From NCBI GenBank assembly GCA_035621235.1, contig CP141731.1, forward strand, positions 1,426,001-1,490,000: DNA of 64,000 bases. The letters run 5' to 3'. The DNA is from Actinomycetaceae bacterium MB13-C1-2. Lineage in GTDB: Bacteria; Actinomycetota; Actinomycetes; Actinomycetales; Actinomycetaceae. A program made the position numbers and the translations under genes. Below, one piece after another: positions 36,882-44,976 of this stretch (its first letter is position 1; the number at the start of each line of letters is the position of its first letter). A model generated the notes under the pieces. The model saw nothing but the letters and a program-made list of their open reading frames with translations. It was not told where the DNA came from and searched no databases.

Positions 36882-37375
36882 ATCAGGCTACTCACTGTCA
36901 TGGTCCCGGAGACTCGGCCTAGCAGAACCACCTCGGACACTTTCGGCAAGACTGCTGTGTCGATCAGAGCCCGCGCTTGGCCGTCAGCCGTGGCGTTGGT
37001 GTGACCGATGATCGGGGCGATAGCCACGTCCTCACCGGGGAGGAACCCCTCAGCGTGGACCTCGACTGAGTTGGCATTGTTGGCTGTCCGCTTCGGCGCT
37101 GGAGGCTTCGAGCTGGTCGCAGCTTGTGGGAGTGCGGGGAAGAGGTCGGTGAACGTGGTGCCGTCGGTTTCTTGGACTTCCACCCACACTGGAATCGAGC
37201 GTTGCTGTGAAGCTTGGTCGATGATCTGCGGTAGTGACGATCTCCGCCACGGGGCATTCGCGGGTGGTGGCAGAGGGTTGCCGTCGAGGGTGGCGGTGAT
37301 CGTCCCATTCAGGTGAACGGTGAGGACGATGGTGGGAATGATGACAGGCACAGTAGCCGTTGAGGGTTTCTTCAT
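36878..37375 (-). CDS. Hypothetical ICE conjugation-operon protein
   Basis: 165 residues, no family recognised. Beta-rich N-terminal part starting with a hydrophobic strand (VPVIIPTIVLTVHLNGTITATLDG), a proline/lysine linker and a C-terminal part ending LLGRVSGTMTVSSLI. I prefer ATG 37375 over GTG 37381, because the repeated GCGTACCTG motif then sits six bases before the start, as in other ICE genes. Coupled to virD4 by an ATGA overlap. Confidence 0.6.
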   Translation of the reverse strand: MKKPSTATVPVIIPTIVLTVHLNGTITATLDGNPLPPPANAPWRRSSLPQIIDQASQQRSIPVWVEVQETDGTTFTDLFPALPQAATSSKPPAPKRTANNANSVEVHAEGFLPGEDVAIAPIIGHTNATADGQARALIDTAVLPKVSEVVLLGRVSGTMTVSSLI

Positions 37376-37381
37376 ACCCAC

Positions 37382-37396
37382 CAGGTACGCTACCCA
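37382..37396 (-). repeat. GGTA-CGC-TACC motif, copy at 37.4 kb
   Basis: CAGGTACGCTACCCA, identical over 15 bases to 42965-42979. In transcript orientation GCGTACCTG ends six bases before ATG 37375. GGTA and TACC form a small inverted repeat around CGC. Confidence 0.55.
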
Positions 37397-37439
37397 AAAC
37401 TAGCATTACAGCGCCGGGGGTTCTGGAAGACGCGGGAGT

Positions 37440-38912
37440 TCAAGTGGTCATGCGGCTGGTGGTGTCGAATAGGGCTAGTTCGCTGGGGTGCATTTGGTGT
37501 TGGACCACGAATGACCTGTCTTTGATCCGCCACAACCCCTGCCCCGTAGATAACGTTGGCAGGAGTTTTTGTTCGGTGCCGGTCAGGCCCAGGGTTTGGG
37601 CGGTGATGCCGAGTTGGTCGGATTCTTGCCGGTAGATGATCCGAGTCTCGGCGTTCGCCAACAACGAGGTGGCGAGGGCTCGGTTGGCTGATCCTAGGTC
37701 ACCCACGGTGTCGAGGTCGGAGAGTTTGTGGAAGATCAGCATGTTCGCTAGCCCGAAATGTCTAGCTAAGCGCCATTGTGCGTCCATTCTGCGTAGTAGG
37801 GCGGGGTGGGACATGAGTCGCCAGGCTTCGTCGTAGATCATCCAGCGCTGCCCGCCATTAGGGTCAAGGAGCGCTGATTCCATCCACGCCGAGGCACAGG
37901 TCATCAACACCGACAAAAGCGCCGTGTTTTCTGCAACCCGCGACAGGTCGAGGGAGATCATTGGGAGGGTGGGGTCGAAGGTGACTGTGGAGGGTCCGTC
38001 GAATAATCCGGCGAGGTCTCCTGCGACCAGGCGGCGCAGTGCGTGAGCGACAAGGCGACCATCCTCAGCTAGACGTCCGTCATCTCTGGTGGGGTTGGGG
38101 TTGAAGAGTCGGTCCACAACCATTGGGAGGATCGGCACCGCATTCTCTTGGACGGTGGCGGTCAGGGCGGCATCAACGGCGGTGTGTTCCAGCGGGGTGA
38201 GTGCTCTACCGAGCACGGTCTCAGCCAGAGCTCCGAGTAGGTCGCGGCGGCGTGAGGCAACCGTGGAAGCCCAGGACTCATTCGAGAGCCCAGTGGGTCG
38301 GTGTCCTTCATCCAAAGGGTTAAGCCGGGCGGTGAGGCCGTGTCCGAGGATGATGGCTCTGCCGCCGACGGCTTGGGCGACGACGGTGTGTTCACCTTTG
38401 GGGTCGCAGGGAATGTAGACGCGCCTGCCGAACGGCAGACTCCTGGTGTACAAGGATTTGGCTAATGATGATTTGCCGGAGCCGACGATTCCGGCGACGA
38501 TCACGTTGGGGGCAGTGATCACTCCGTCTTTGTAGAGCTGCCACGGGTCGTAAACAAACGAGCCGCCTGAGTAGAGGTCTGCGCCAACGAAGACGCCTTT
38601 GGCTCCAAGGCCCCCTTCAGCCAGGAACGGGTACTGACCCGCCAAAACCGCCGAGGTGTCTTGGTGGCGGGGAACCTTGAACCGTCCCGGTGAGCGCAAT
38701 GCGGCGGCACCTGGTTCTCCGGCTTTGGGTAGGTAGTGGGTGGCACGCAATTCAGCCCGCTCCAAGTCACGCCTATCCCGTGCTGCTTGTTTTTCTGCTT
38801 GGCGTTGCTGGGCGAGGAGTCTGGTTGCGGCCTCACGGCGCTGCCTGCGCAACCGTCGCTTCTCCTTGGCTGGGGACACCAACACAGCGGTATGGAGCTG
38901 TTCGTCTTTCAT
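37440..38912 (-). CDS. VirB4-like conjugation ATPase
   Basis: 490 residues. A basic coiled N-terminus (about 14-60) is followed by an AAA+/HerA-FtsK type motor with Walker A GIVGSGKS at 141-148 and Walker B WMIYDEAWRLM near 370, then a QESDQLG and QHQMHPSELAL end. Actinobacterial ICEs encode such a shortened VirB4/TraC that energises the type IV channel together with the SCO6880 protein. ATG overlaps the stop of the upstream small gene. Confidence 0.82.
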   Translation of the reverse strand: MKDEQLHTAVLVSPAKEKRRLRRQRREAATRLLAQQRQAEKQAARDRRDLERAELRATHYLPKAGEPGAAALRSPGRFKVPRHQDTSAVLAGQYPFLAEGGLGAKGVFVGADLYSGGSFVYDPWQLYKDGVITAPNVIVAGIVGSGKSSLAKSLYTRSLPFGRRVYIPCDPKGEHTVVAQAVGGRAIILGHGLTARLNPLDEGHRPTGLSNESWASTVASRRRDLLGALAETVLGRALTPLEHTAVDAALTATVQENAVPILPMVVDRLFNPNPTRDDGRLAEDGRLVAHALRRLVAGDLAGLFDGPSTVTFDPTLPMISLDLSRVAENTALLSVLMTCASAWMESALLDPNGGQRWMIYDEAWRLMSHPALLRRMDAQWRLARHFGLANMLIFHKLSDLDTVGDLGSANRALATSLLANAETRIIYRQESDQLGITAQTLGLTGTEQKLLPTLSTGQGLWRIKDRSFVVQHQMHPSELALFDTTSRMTT

Positions 38913-39355
38913 AGTCCCAACCCCCGAGCAGGTGAAGACGCCGTGTCAGGGCGACGCGATTGTTGATACCAGGACGCATCCCGCACGGAGCGCCCTGAGG
39001 TTCGGTCCTGCTCTGGTGTGGGTTCCAACTCAGGCACGGCGAATGCTGTGGTTTCGGGTGTCGGGTCGATGCGCCGGTAGAGGGCGACGTGACCCAGATG
39101 CGGGTTATGCGACAACACATAACTGCCGTGCTCTACCGTGTGGTCGAGCATCCCACCGGAAATGTCCAGGTGGATCTCGCCATTGGCGGTGGCCGCGTTG
39201 GTGGTTTCGTCTCCGTAGTCCCAGTTCGACAAATACTCCACCGCCCCCTGGGTGCCGTGTTTGTTGATGTAGTCCAGGACGCGGTCGGCGTCTTCACCTT
39301 GGAAGAAAACCACCCCAACCCAAGACCCGGTGGCAGGTACGTCATTGGTGCTCAT
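38909..39355 (-). CDS. Hypothetical conjugation-operon protein
   Basis: 148 residues, soluble, no family recognised by me. N-terminal alpha/beta segment (GVVFFQGEDADRVLDYINKHGTQGAVEYLSNWDYGDE) then a strand-rich part and a charged disordered tail. Lies between the SCO6880 and VirB4-like genes and overlaps the latter by four bases. AGGAGT precedes the ATG. Confidence 0.65.
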   Translation of the reverse strand: MSTNDVPATGSWVGVVFFQGEDADRVLDYINKHGTQGAVEYLSNWDYGDETTNAATANGEIHLDISGGMLDHTVEHGSYVLSHNPHLGHVALYRRIDPTPETTAFAVPELEPTPEQDRTSGRSVRDASWYQQSRRPDTASSPARGLGL

Positions 39356-39374
39356 GATTGGACTCCTAGTTCAG

Positions 39375-40844
39375 CTAGATGGTTCTGGCGAGTGGTAGCG
39401 CTGCGGCAGTGAATGCCTGGGCTTGCTGTCCGACGAGGCGTCGGGTTTCGCAGGATGCTTGGATGGCTGCTTGTTCGATGGCAGCTATCGCTGATTCCAC
39501 CTCGGCTTCTGTGGGTGCGGTGATGGAGATGAGGCCGGAGTATCTGAGGACGCCGTGGCCTGCGGTCAACTCGCTTTCTTGTTGGAGGACGTCGTGATAT
39601 TCGGCGGTTTGGGAGGCGTCCTCGATCTGCCCGATCCGGGCACGCTGGTTGGCATCCGAAATGTACTCGACCTTCTTCTTGCGGATGTCACGGGCCGCTT
39701 GGTCAGAACGCATCGGCGTGTAGATCAGGGAAATGGATCGCTGTACTCCGCTCGACAGTGCAAGGGGTGCGAGGAATCCTGGGTAGACGAGCGATCTGGG
39801 CCATTCGCTGATCCAGAGGACAGCGTGGTAGGCCGAATCGGTGCGCAGGTTCCCCCAGGTTTCCGTGACGGCAACTGGGCCAGCCGCAGCGAGCTGTCTG
39901 CCGATATTGCCGTGGCGTTCCAGGGAGGAAGCAACAGCGGGATCGTAGGCCGACCGGAGGATCACTGTCACATCCCCAGCCGTGAGCCACCCCGACGGAT
40001 GCAGGTCAGCGGAGCGCAGGGCGGTGGTGAGGGTGGCCATTTCTTGGCGTAACACGGCTGCGGCTCCTTTGATGCCGCCGCCAGCGGTTTTGATCTGCCG
40101 AGCAGTCGCCCGCATATCCAACGACAAGCTAATGGTGGTGGCGTGTCGTTCCCCGGCAGGACCGGCCCGCTGGATCAGCTCCGCATACGTGGTCGAGGCC
40201 CACGAATCATCATGATTGCCGTGTTCAGCCCACCACTCCGCCAGGCCTGTCCCAGAATCTGGCAAGGTCCGCTCCAAAACCTGCAAAGTGGCGATACGTC
40301 CGGACCGGCAAGTGGTGGCTAATACTCTTCCCCATGCAGTGACGCGGCGTTCTTGCTCACCAGGGTCAAGGAGGATGAACGCTGGATGCGCGACCTCCAA
40401 AATGGTTGTCAGTGTTGGCCCGTGGGGGTCGTGAATCATACAAGCACCCGTGCTCGGGTCGGAGTATTCCCTGAGTCTGGCCATGTCGCCTGGCAAAGCC
40501 AATGTTCCTTCTGGGCGAGGTTTGATGATCCTGCGTCGATACAAGAACTGTGCGCCGGTGGACTTCCAAACCCACCAGAAGGCGACCGGTAGCCATTCCA
40601 CCAGGGGACGACCACCGACGGGTATCCACGTGAGCAGGAGGCAGGTGGCCCAGATCGGTGCCGTGTAAGCCAGCAGCATCCCACCACCGGAATAGACCGC
40701 GAACACGACCGTGCCCAGCGCGATGCCCAATGTCACGAGCTGGGAGGCAGACAGGCCGAGCAGGATGCCTCTGCGGGTCAGGCGGGAAAACTTGACCGGA
40801 AACAACTCCAATGAAGAAGAGGTGTTGTCGTTGCTGTTGGCCAT
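39375..40844 (-). CDS. SCO6880-family conjugation membrane protein
   Basis: 489 residues. Two adjacent membrane helices near residues 35-80 (PrgI-like) are followed by a large cytoplasmic domain related to the N-terminal part of VirB4 without a P-loop. Segments such as HATTISLSLDMRATARQI and RSISLIYTPMRSDQAARDIRKKKVEYISDANQRARIG are typical. In such systems it works with the separate VirB4-like ATPase encoded downstream. AAGGAA precedes the ATG; the stop of the TrbL-like gene is four bases upstream. Confidence 0.82.
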   Translation of the reverse strand: MANSNDNTSSSLELFPVKFSRLTRRGILLGLSASQLVTLGIALGTVVFAVYSGGGMLLAYTAPIWATCLLLTWIPVGGRPLVEWLPVAFWWVWKSTGAQFLYRRRIIKPRPEGTLALPGDMARLREYSDPSTGACMIHDPHGPTLTTILEVAHPAFILLDPGEQERRVTAWGRVLATTCRSGRIATLQVLERTLPDSGTGLAEWWAEHGNHDDSWASTTYAELIQRAGPAGERHATTISLSLDMRATARQIKTAGGGIKGAAAVLRQEMATLTTALRSADLHPSGWLTAGDVTVILRSAYDPAVASSLERHGNIGRQLAAAGPVAVTETWGNLRTDSAYHAVLWISEWPRSLVYPGFLAPLALSSGVQRSISLIYTPMRSDQAARDIRKKKVEYISDANQRARIGQIEDASQTAEYHDVLQQESELTAGHGVLRYSGLISITAPTEAEVESAIAAIEQAAIQASCETRRLVGQQAQAFTAAALPLARTI

Positions 40845-40847
40845 GAT

Positions 40848-42200
40848 CTATTCCTTGCTCGGTGGGGTTCTGGGCACTGGGGGTGGCGGCGGCGGGGGCG
40901 GTTCACTCCCACGCCCAACCACTCCAGGGGGCACCGAAGAAGACGCATTTGCGGGCGCCGTGGTGGTGGTTTGGTTGGCGGAGTCGGCGACTCGCTCGGC
41001 CTGACCGGCCAACGCGGTTCCTGCTTTTGGTCCAGCCGAGGCGGCGTGCCCGGCAACGATGACCGCGCCCGCCACAGGAGCGGCAGCGGCCCCACCGCCA
41101 GACGCAGCAGCACCGCTGGAAGCCCCTGCTCCGCTACTGGTGGCGGCAGTTCCTTCGCCCGCCGTAGCAGACGTGGCTGTAGTGCTCGGGTTGGATGGTG
41201 GCGGACTCGCGGCGTCGCCAGAGTTGTTGTTGCCGGTGAGGATTTTCATCGGCCCCTCACCACCGCCATTGGTGGGGATTGGTAGTGGCCGGTTGAGTGC
41301 GCTCTTGGTTTCCTGCTCGGCACCCATCTGGTTGTACAAATCCACACCCACGAAGGACAGGAATCGGTAGACCATGTATGGCGAGAATCCGGCCAGCGCC
41401 ATGAGCACTATGCCCGCTAGGGGGTCGGACACGGAGGTCAGGTCAGTGGAGATCGGGGCGGAGACCTGGGTGATCGCGACCAGGAAAATCACCACCAACA
41501 CCAGCTTGGACAGAATCAGGGCGAGGACGAACATCGCCCATTTACTGATCCACCCTTTCGCCGCATCCCACGACGACCCAGAAAACGCCAGCGGTGCCAA
41601 AACGATTGCCACCAGCAGCAAGGCTTTGCGGATCAGCAATGACATCCAGACGATGGCCGCTGACGCGATAGCAAGGCCAGCCAAGAAAATGATCAGGATC
41701 GCTCCGACTCCGGGGGCGGTCATGGTGATCGCCCCCAGTCCTGCGACCAGGGCGGCGATCTTCGTGCCCATTGTCGCGGTGGTTTCCCCGGCAGCTTGAA
41801 TAATCCCGGTACAGAGCTGGTCAGTGATCTCCAAGGCAAGCCCGACCAGGGTGATCACGATGAAGGAGCCGAGCACGCTCCTAGCTAGTCCGAACACAGC
41901 CCGCGAGAGGGCGGTGGGGTCTCGTTTGATCAGGCCGGTAATCAGTTGGAGAAGGAAGAAGATGAGCATCAGGAAGATAGCGATCCCGAAAATCAGGTTG
42001 TAAACACTGACATACTCGGGTCGGGTGACATCTACCAGGGTGGTGGTGTCGAACACCGTCCAAACGGCTTCGAACAACCATCCTGCTGCGGTCCCCATTG
42101 CTTGGGCTAACCACTCAAACGGAGCCGACACTAAGGTGGCGGCTGCTTCTCCGGCTATGTCGCAGACAGTGGAGATGATCGGAACATCGCAAACCCCCAT
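40848..42200 (-). CDS. TrbL/VirB6-like polytopic conjugation protein
   Basis: 450 residues. An N-terminal amphipathic part with two Cys is followed by about five to six membrane helices between 60 and 290, then a long Ala/Gly/Ser/Pro-rich tail ending in a proline run. This fits TrbL/VirB6 proteins of actinobacterial type IV secretion systems, which line the inner-membrane channel. I choose ATG 42200 because GGAGGGAGG lies six bases before it; a GTG one codon earlier is possible. Confidence 0.8.
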   Translation of the reverse strand: MGVCDVPIISTVCDIAGEAAATLVSAPFEWLAQAMGTAAGWLFEAVWTVFDTTTLVDVTRPEYVSVYNLIFGIAIFLMLIFFLLQLITGLIKRDPTALSRAVFGLARSVLGSFIVITLVGLALEITDQLCTGIIQAAGETTATMGTKIAALVAGLGAITMTAPGVGAILIIFLAGLAIASAAIVWMSLLIRKALLLVAIVLAPLAFSGSSWDAAKGWISKWAMFVLALILSKLVLVVIFLVAITQVSAPISTDLTSVSDPLAGIVLMALAGFSPYMVYRFLSFVGVDLYNQMGAEQETKSALNRPLPIPTNGGGEGPMKILTGNNNSGDAASPPPSNPSTTATSATAGEGTAATSSGAGASSGAAASGGGAAAAPVAGAVIVAGHAASAGPKAGTALAGQAERVADSANQTTTTAPANASSSVPPGVVGRGSEPPPPPPPPVPRTPPSKE

Positions 42201-42228
42201 CACAAACCTCCCTCCAGTTGGGTCCTGG

Positions 42229-42552
42229 TCATACGGCTTGTCCGACGTTCCAGAAGAAGTTGATCAACGTGACCGCAGCCCCGCAGATCACCGCCGCACC
42301 ACACGACACCAGCACGCCAAACTTGCCCCGGCTGGCCAAATGAGGATTCGAGCTGTTGGCTCCGAAACCCCACACAATCGCCGAGATAATCAAGGCCAAA
42401 ACACTGAGGATCAGGCCGATGGTCATGACCGCGCCAACAATGGTGCGCAACTGGGCGATACCAGGCAGACCATCGGTGTTCGGGCTGATATTGATGTCCA
42501 TCGGCAACATGCCGATGGCGTTCACGAATGAGGTAGTGATCAGTTCAATCAC
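42229..42552 (-). CDS. DUF6112-type small membrane protein (pilin-like), copy 2
   Basis: 107 residues from GTG 42552 (GGAG six bases upstream); the open frame reaches a TTG at 42564. Two membrane helices and a short loop with NPHLASRGKFG, the same plan as the upstream 88-residue protein (TGNYQLAARGRIG). Small two-helix proteins before a VirB6 gene in type IV clusters are VirB2-like pilin candidates; that role is inferred. Confidence 0.72.
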   Translation of the reverse strand: MIELITTSFVNAIGMLPMDINISPNTDGLPGIAQLRTIVGAVMTIGLILSVLALIISAIVWGFGANSSNPHLASRGKFGVLVSCGAAVICGAAVTLINFFWNVGQAV

Positions 42553-42577
42553 GGCGGACTCCAATCCAAAAAGGGGG

Positions 42578-42686
42578 TGCCCACGTGCGTGGGCAGAAAA
42601 CGGTTAGACACCAGCTAGGTGCGCCATCTGCCCCACACGCAGTAATGCCCGCCCTCCCACAAGGGAAGAGCGGGCACCAGATGGCG
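42578..42686 (-). terminator. Nested stem-loops between the two pilin-like genes
   Basis: A 9-bp perfect outer stem, CGCCATCTG (42622-42630) with CAGATGGCG (42678-42686), encloses an inner hairpin TGCCCGC/GCGGGCA (42646-42676). A second hairpin TGCCCACG/CGTGGGCA (42578-42595) follows in transcript direction. Placed right after the first pilin gene, they may attenuate or stabilise the transcript so the first pilin is made in excess. Confidence 0.6.
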
Positions 42687-42691
42687 ACGAG

Positions 42692-42958
42692 CTAGATTTG
42701 TTGGCCGATGTGGATCATCCAGTTCACGACGGCAACACCACCACCAGCCAAAACGGCAACCGCCAAGGCAATGAGGACGCCGATACGACCACGCGCGGCG
42801 AGCTGATAATTACCGGTCGCGGACCCGAACGCCCACGCCACCCCAGAAACGATCAGAGCCGCAACCGCACCGATCAAAGTGATCGTCAATAGCGCGCCAA
42901 CCACGCCGCTCAAACTGTCGATACCGGACAGGCCGCCAAAATCAGGAAACACATTCAT
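42692..42958 (-). CDS. DUF6112-type small membrane protein (pilin-like), copy 1
   Basis: 88 residues with two hydrophobic helices (about 20-42 and 62-82) and the shared loop YQLAARGRIGVL. Paralogue of the next gene downstream. The ATG has no Shine-Dalgarno sequence. Instead the repeated GCGTACCTG motif ends six bases before it. Likely the first conjugation gene after the cargo insertion and a VirB2-type pilin candidate. Confidence 0.72.
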   Translation of the reverse strand: MNVFPDFGGLSGIDSLSGVVGALLTITLIGAVAALIVSGVAWAFGSATGNYQLAARGRIGVLIALAVAVLAGGGVAVVNWMIHIGQQI

Positions 42959-42964
42959 AACCGG

Positions 42965-42979
42965 CAGGTACGCTACCCA
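42965..42979 (-). repeat. GGTA-CGC-TACC motif, copy at 43.0 kb
   Basis: CAGGTACGCTACCCA, the same 15 bases as at 37382-37396, six bases upstream of the pilin-like ATG in transcript orientation. Confidence 0.55.
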
Positions 42980-43106
42980 GGGCCGTGGTTGAAGACAGGA
43001 CCGTCAGGGCGATTCGAGTCCGAGATTCGCACGAGGATACGCAACGGCGTGATGCCCCAGGGACGGCCACGGATGAAGTACCAGGAGGCGAGGTCAGGCC
43101 CCACTA
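42973..43106 (-). pseudogene. Possible C-terminal remnant of a disrupted ICE gene
   Basis: On the minus strand an in-frame, protein-like stretch (DLASWYFIRGRPWGITPLR... ending FNHGPG and TAG at 42973) has no start of its own. Upstream, the frame runs into the regulator gene in a shadow frame. It looks like the tail of a gene cut by insertion of the regulator/isochorismatase cargo. I do not recognise the family. Confidence 0.45.
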
Positions 43107-44051
43107 GGTGAGTTTGGTGAATCTTGGCCGGTAGGAGGTGGGGGTGGTGTCGTAGTGCTTGACGAAGTTCTGCCGGAATGTGACCGGGCTGGTGAACCCG
43201 CAAGCTCGCGCTAGTTTGTCGATGCTCCAGTTGGTGGTTTCTAGGAGCCGCCTTGCTTCGTCCATTCTGCATAGGAGAACCCAGTGTGCTGGGGTCGTTC
43301 CGGTTGATTCAGTGAACCTGCGAGTGAAGTTACGGACGCTCATGTGAGCGTGCTCTGCCAGGGCTTGCACGTCGAGTGGCTGGTCGAGGTTTGCCAACGC
43401 CCAGTCGAGTGTGGCACTCAGCGGGTCGGCGTCCTGAACTGGTATCGGTCTGTCGATGTACTGGGACTGTCCACCGTCCCGGTGCGGAGCGATCACCGCG
43501 CGGCGAGCGATAGTAGCTGCCGCTTCGGCTCCCAGCTTCTCCCGCACGATATGGATACAGGCATCCAAGGCGGAGGCGGTTCCTGCCGACGTGAGAACAT
43601 CACCATGGTCGATATAGAGCGGATCAGGTAACACCCGCACCGCCGGGTAGCGAGCAGCAAGAGTCTGAGTGTGGAGCCAGTGCGTTGTTGCCGAACGCCC
43701 ATCAAGGATTCCACTCGCCACGACCGGAAACGCCCCCAGACACAGGCCAGCGATCATGCCGCCCTCCTGATGGACATTGCGAATCAGTGCCACAAGTCGT
43801 TCGTCTGGCTCCGGTAGGTCAGAAGGCCAGGAGGGAAACACCAACAGATCAACCTGTAGTGGCAAGCTCGGACGCTTCAGGTTGCCCAGTTCAACCTCTT
43901 CAGCGGTAGATACGGATTGTTCATCAACAGTCCACACCTCGGTTGTCCAGTTCTCCGCCAAGCCCAGTCGCGTCACTTCCCCGAACACGAGCAACGGTGA
44001 AGCGAGCTGGAACATTGAGATTCCATCAAAGGCATAGATCGCGATCCGCAT
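43104..44051 (-). CDS. GlxA-family transcriptional regulator (DJ-1/PfpI + AraC HTH)
   Basis: 315 residues from ATG 44051, where the family start MRIAIYAFDGISMFQLASPL is found; an upstream in-frame ATG at 44075 is less likely. The N-terminal DJ-1/PfpI-like domain (1-185) has GLCLGAFPVVASGILDG with Cys at the nucleophile elbow. The C-terminal AraC HTH spans roughly 215-310 (LDVQALAEHAHMSVRNFTRRF... SIDKLARACGFTSPVTFRQNF). Divergent from the isochorismatase-family gene, which it probably regulates. Confidence 0.88.
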   Translation of the reverse strand: MRIAIYAFDGISMFQLASPLLVFGEVTRLGLAENWTTEVWTVDEQSVSTAEEVELGNLKRPSLPLQVDLLVFPSWPSDLPEPDERLVALIRNVHQEGGMIAGLCLGAFPVVASGILDGRSATTHWLHTQTLAARYPAVRVLPDPLYIDHGDVLTSAGTASALDACIHIVREKLGAEAAATIARRAVIAPHRDGGQSQYIDRPIPVQDADPLSATLDWALANLDQPLDVQALAEHAHMSVRNFTRRFTESTGTTPAHWVLLCRMDEARRLLETTNWSIDKLARACGFTSPVTFRQNFVKHYDTTPTSYRPRFTKLT

Positions 44052-44151
44052 GATTGGCCTAAATCCATCGAACAAGTGCTTTTGCGCCTCTCACTCTACC
44101 CGCACTTTTCCCACAAGAATCGAGCTGGAACCGCAAGAAGGGAGAAGAACA

Positions 44152-44763
44152 GTGGAGACACCAAGGCGAGCGCTGGTAGTGGTAGACGTGCAGAACGAGT
44201 ACTTCCAAGGCCCGCTAACCATCAAATACCCAGCACCAGAAGAGGCGCTGGAGGCCATCATCAGTGCCATTGAAACCGCGAAAACGGCTAGCATCCCAGT
44301 CGCATTGATCCAGCATGAGAACCCTGCCGGTGCCTCAGTCTTCGCCAGCGGATCACAGTCCCAGAGACTCCACCCATCTCTTGAAGCTCTGAGTGATCTG
44401 CCTCGGTTCGTCAAGAACAAGGCAAGCATCTTCACCTCTCAAGGGTTCACTCAGTGGCTCGCTGACAATCAGATCGACACTGTCACACTGGTCGGCTTCA
44501 TGGCCAACAACTGCCTACTGGCAAGCGCCGCAGCCGCAGAGACCCAGGCGGTGTCCGTCGAGGTGATCAGTGACGCCAGCGGAACCATCAACCTGGGCAA
44601 CCGAGCAGGAACCATCAACGCCAGACATTTCCACGAAACACTCATGGTCCTGTTGCACTCCAACTGGGCCACCGTCACCGACACCGAAACCTGGAAACAC
44701 GCCATCCACGAGGACATCCCGCTGACGAGAAGCACCCTCGTCACCTCGGCCATTGCTGGATAG
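44152..44763 (+). CDS. Isochorismatase-family cysteine hydrolase
   Basis: 203 residues from GTG 44152 (GGGAG seven bases upstream). The catalytic triad of the family is visible: Asp in VVDVQNEYF, Lys in FVKNKASIF and Cys in GFMANNCLLASAAAAE. Members hydrolyse isochorismate, nicotinamide, ureidoacrylate or similar; the substrate is unknown here. With the divergent GlxA-type regulator it makes a self-contained metabolic or stress cargo unit unrelated to conjugation. Confidence 0.85.
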   Translation: METPRRALVVVDVQNEYFQGPLTIKYPAPEEALEAIISAIETAKTASIPVALIQHENPAGASVFASGSQSQRLHPSLEALSDLPRFVKNKASIFTSQGFTQWLADNQIDTVTLVGFMANNCLLASAAAAETQAVSVEVISDASGTINLGNRAGTINARHFHETLMVLLHSNWATVTDTETWKHAIHEDIPLTRSTLVTSAIAG

Positions 44764-44976
44764 TTTTCTCTCCAGAGGTATGCGGCGCGCTTGGATGACC
44801 AGGTATTCCGCGTGATTCCAACGGTCTGCGATTACATTAGATGTAATAATTGCTAGTTTACCGGCAGGGTCGGAGGATCGAACTCCCCAAGTAGCCCCGG
44901 TGGAGCGACGCGATGGAGTGAGTTGAGCTGCTGGAGTTTCATGTCCGGCAGGTGCGCTGAGTCTTTCCGAATCGTG
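44764..44976. other. 213-base gap holding the left end of the recombinase element
   Basis: Contains the left TTACAT palindrome (44832-44846). A 29-codon open frame on the minus strand (ATG 44942 to TAG 44853) starts behind a GCGCACCTG variant of the ICE motif. I see no protein family in it. Confidence 0.45.

Noticed and set aside
44853-44942. 29-codon frame behind a GCGCACCTG variant
   Set aside because: Too short, no family, and the motif copy is imperfect; kept only as part of the motif observation.
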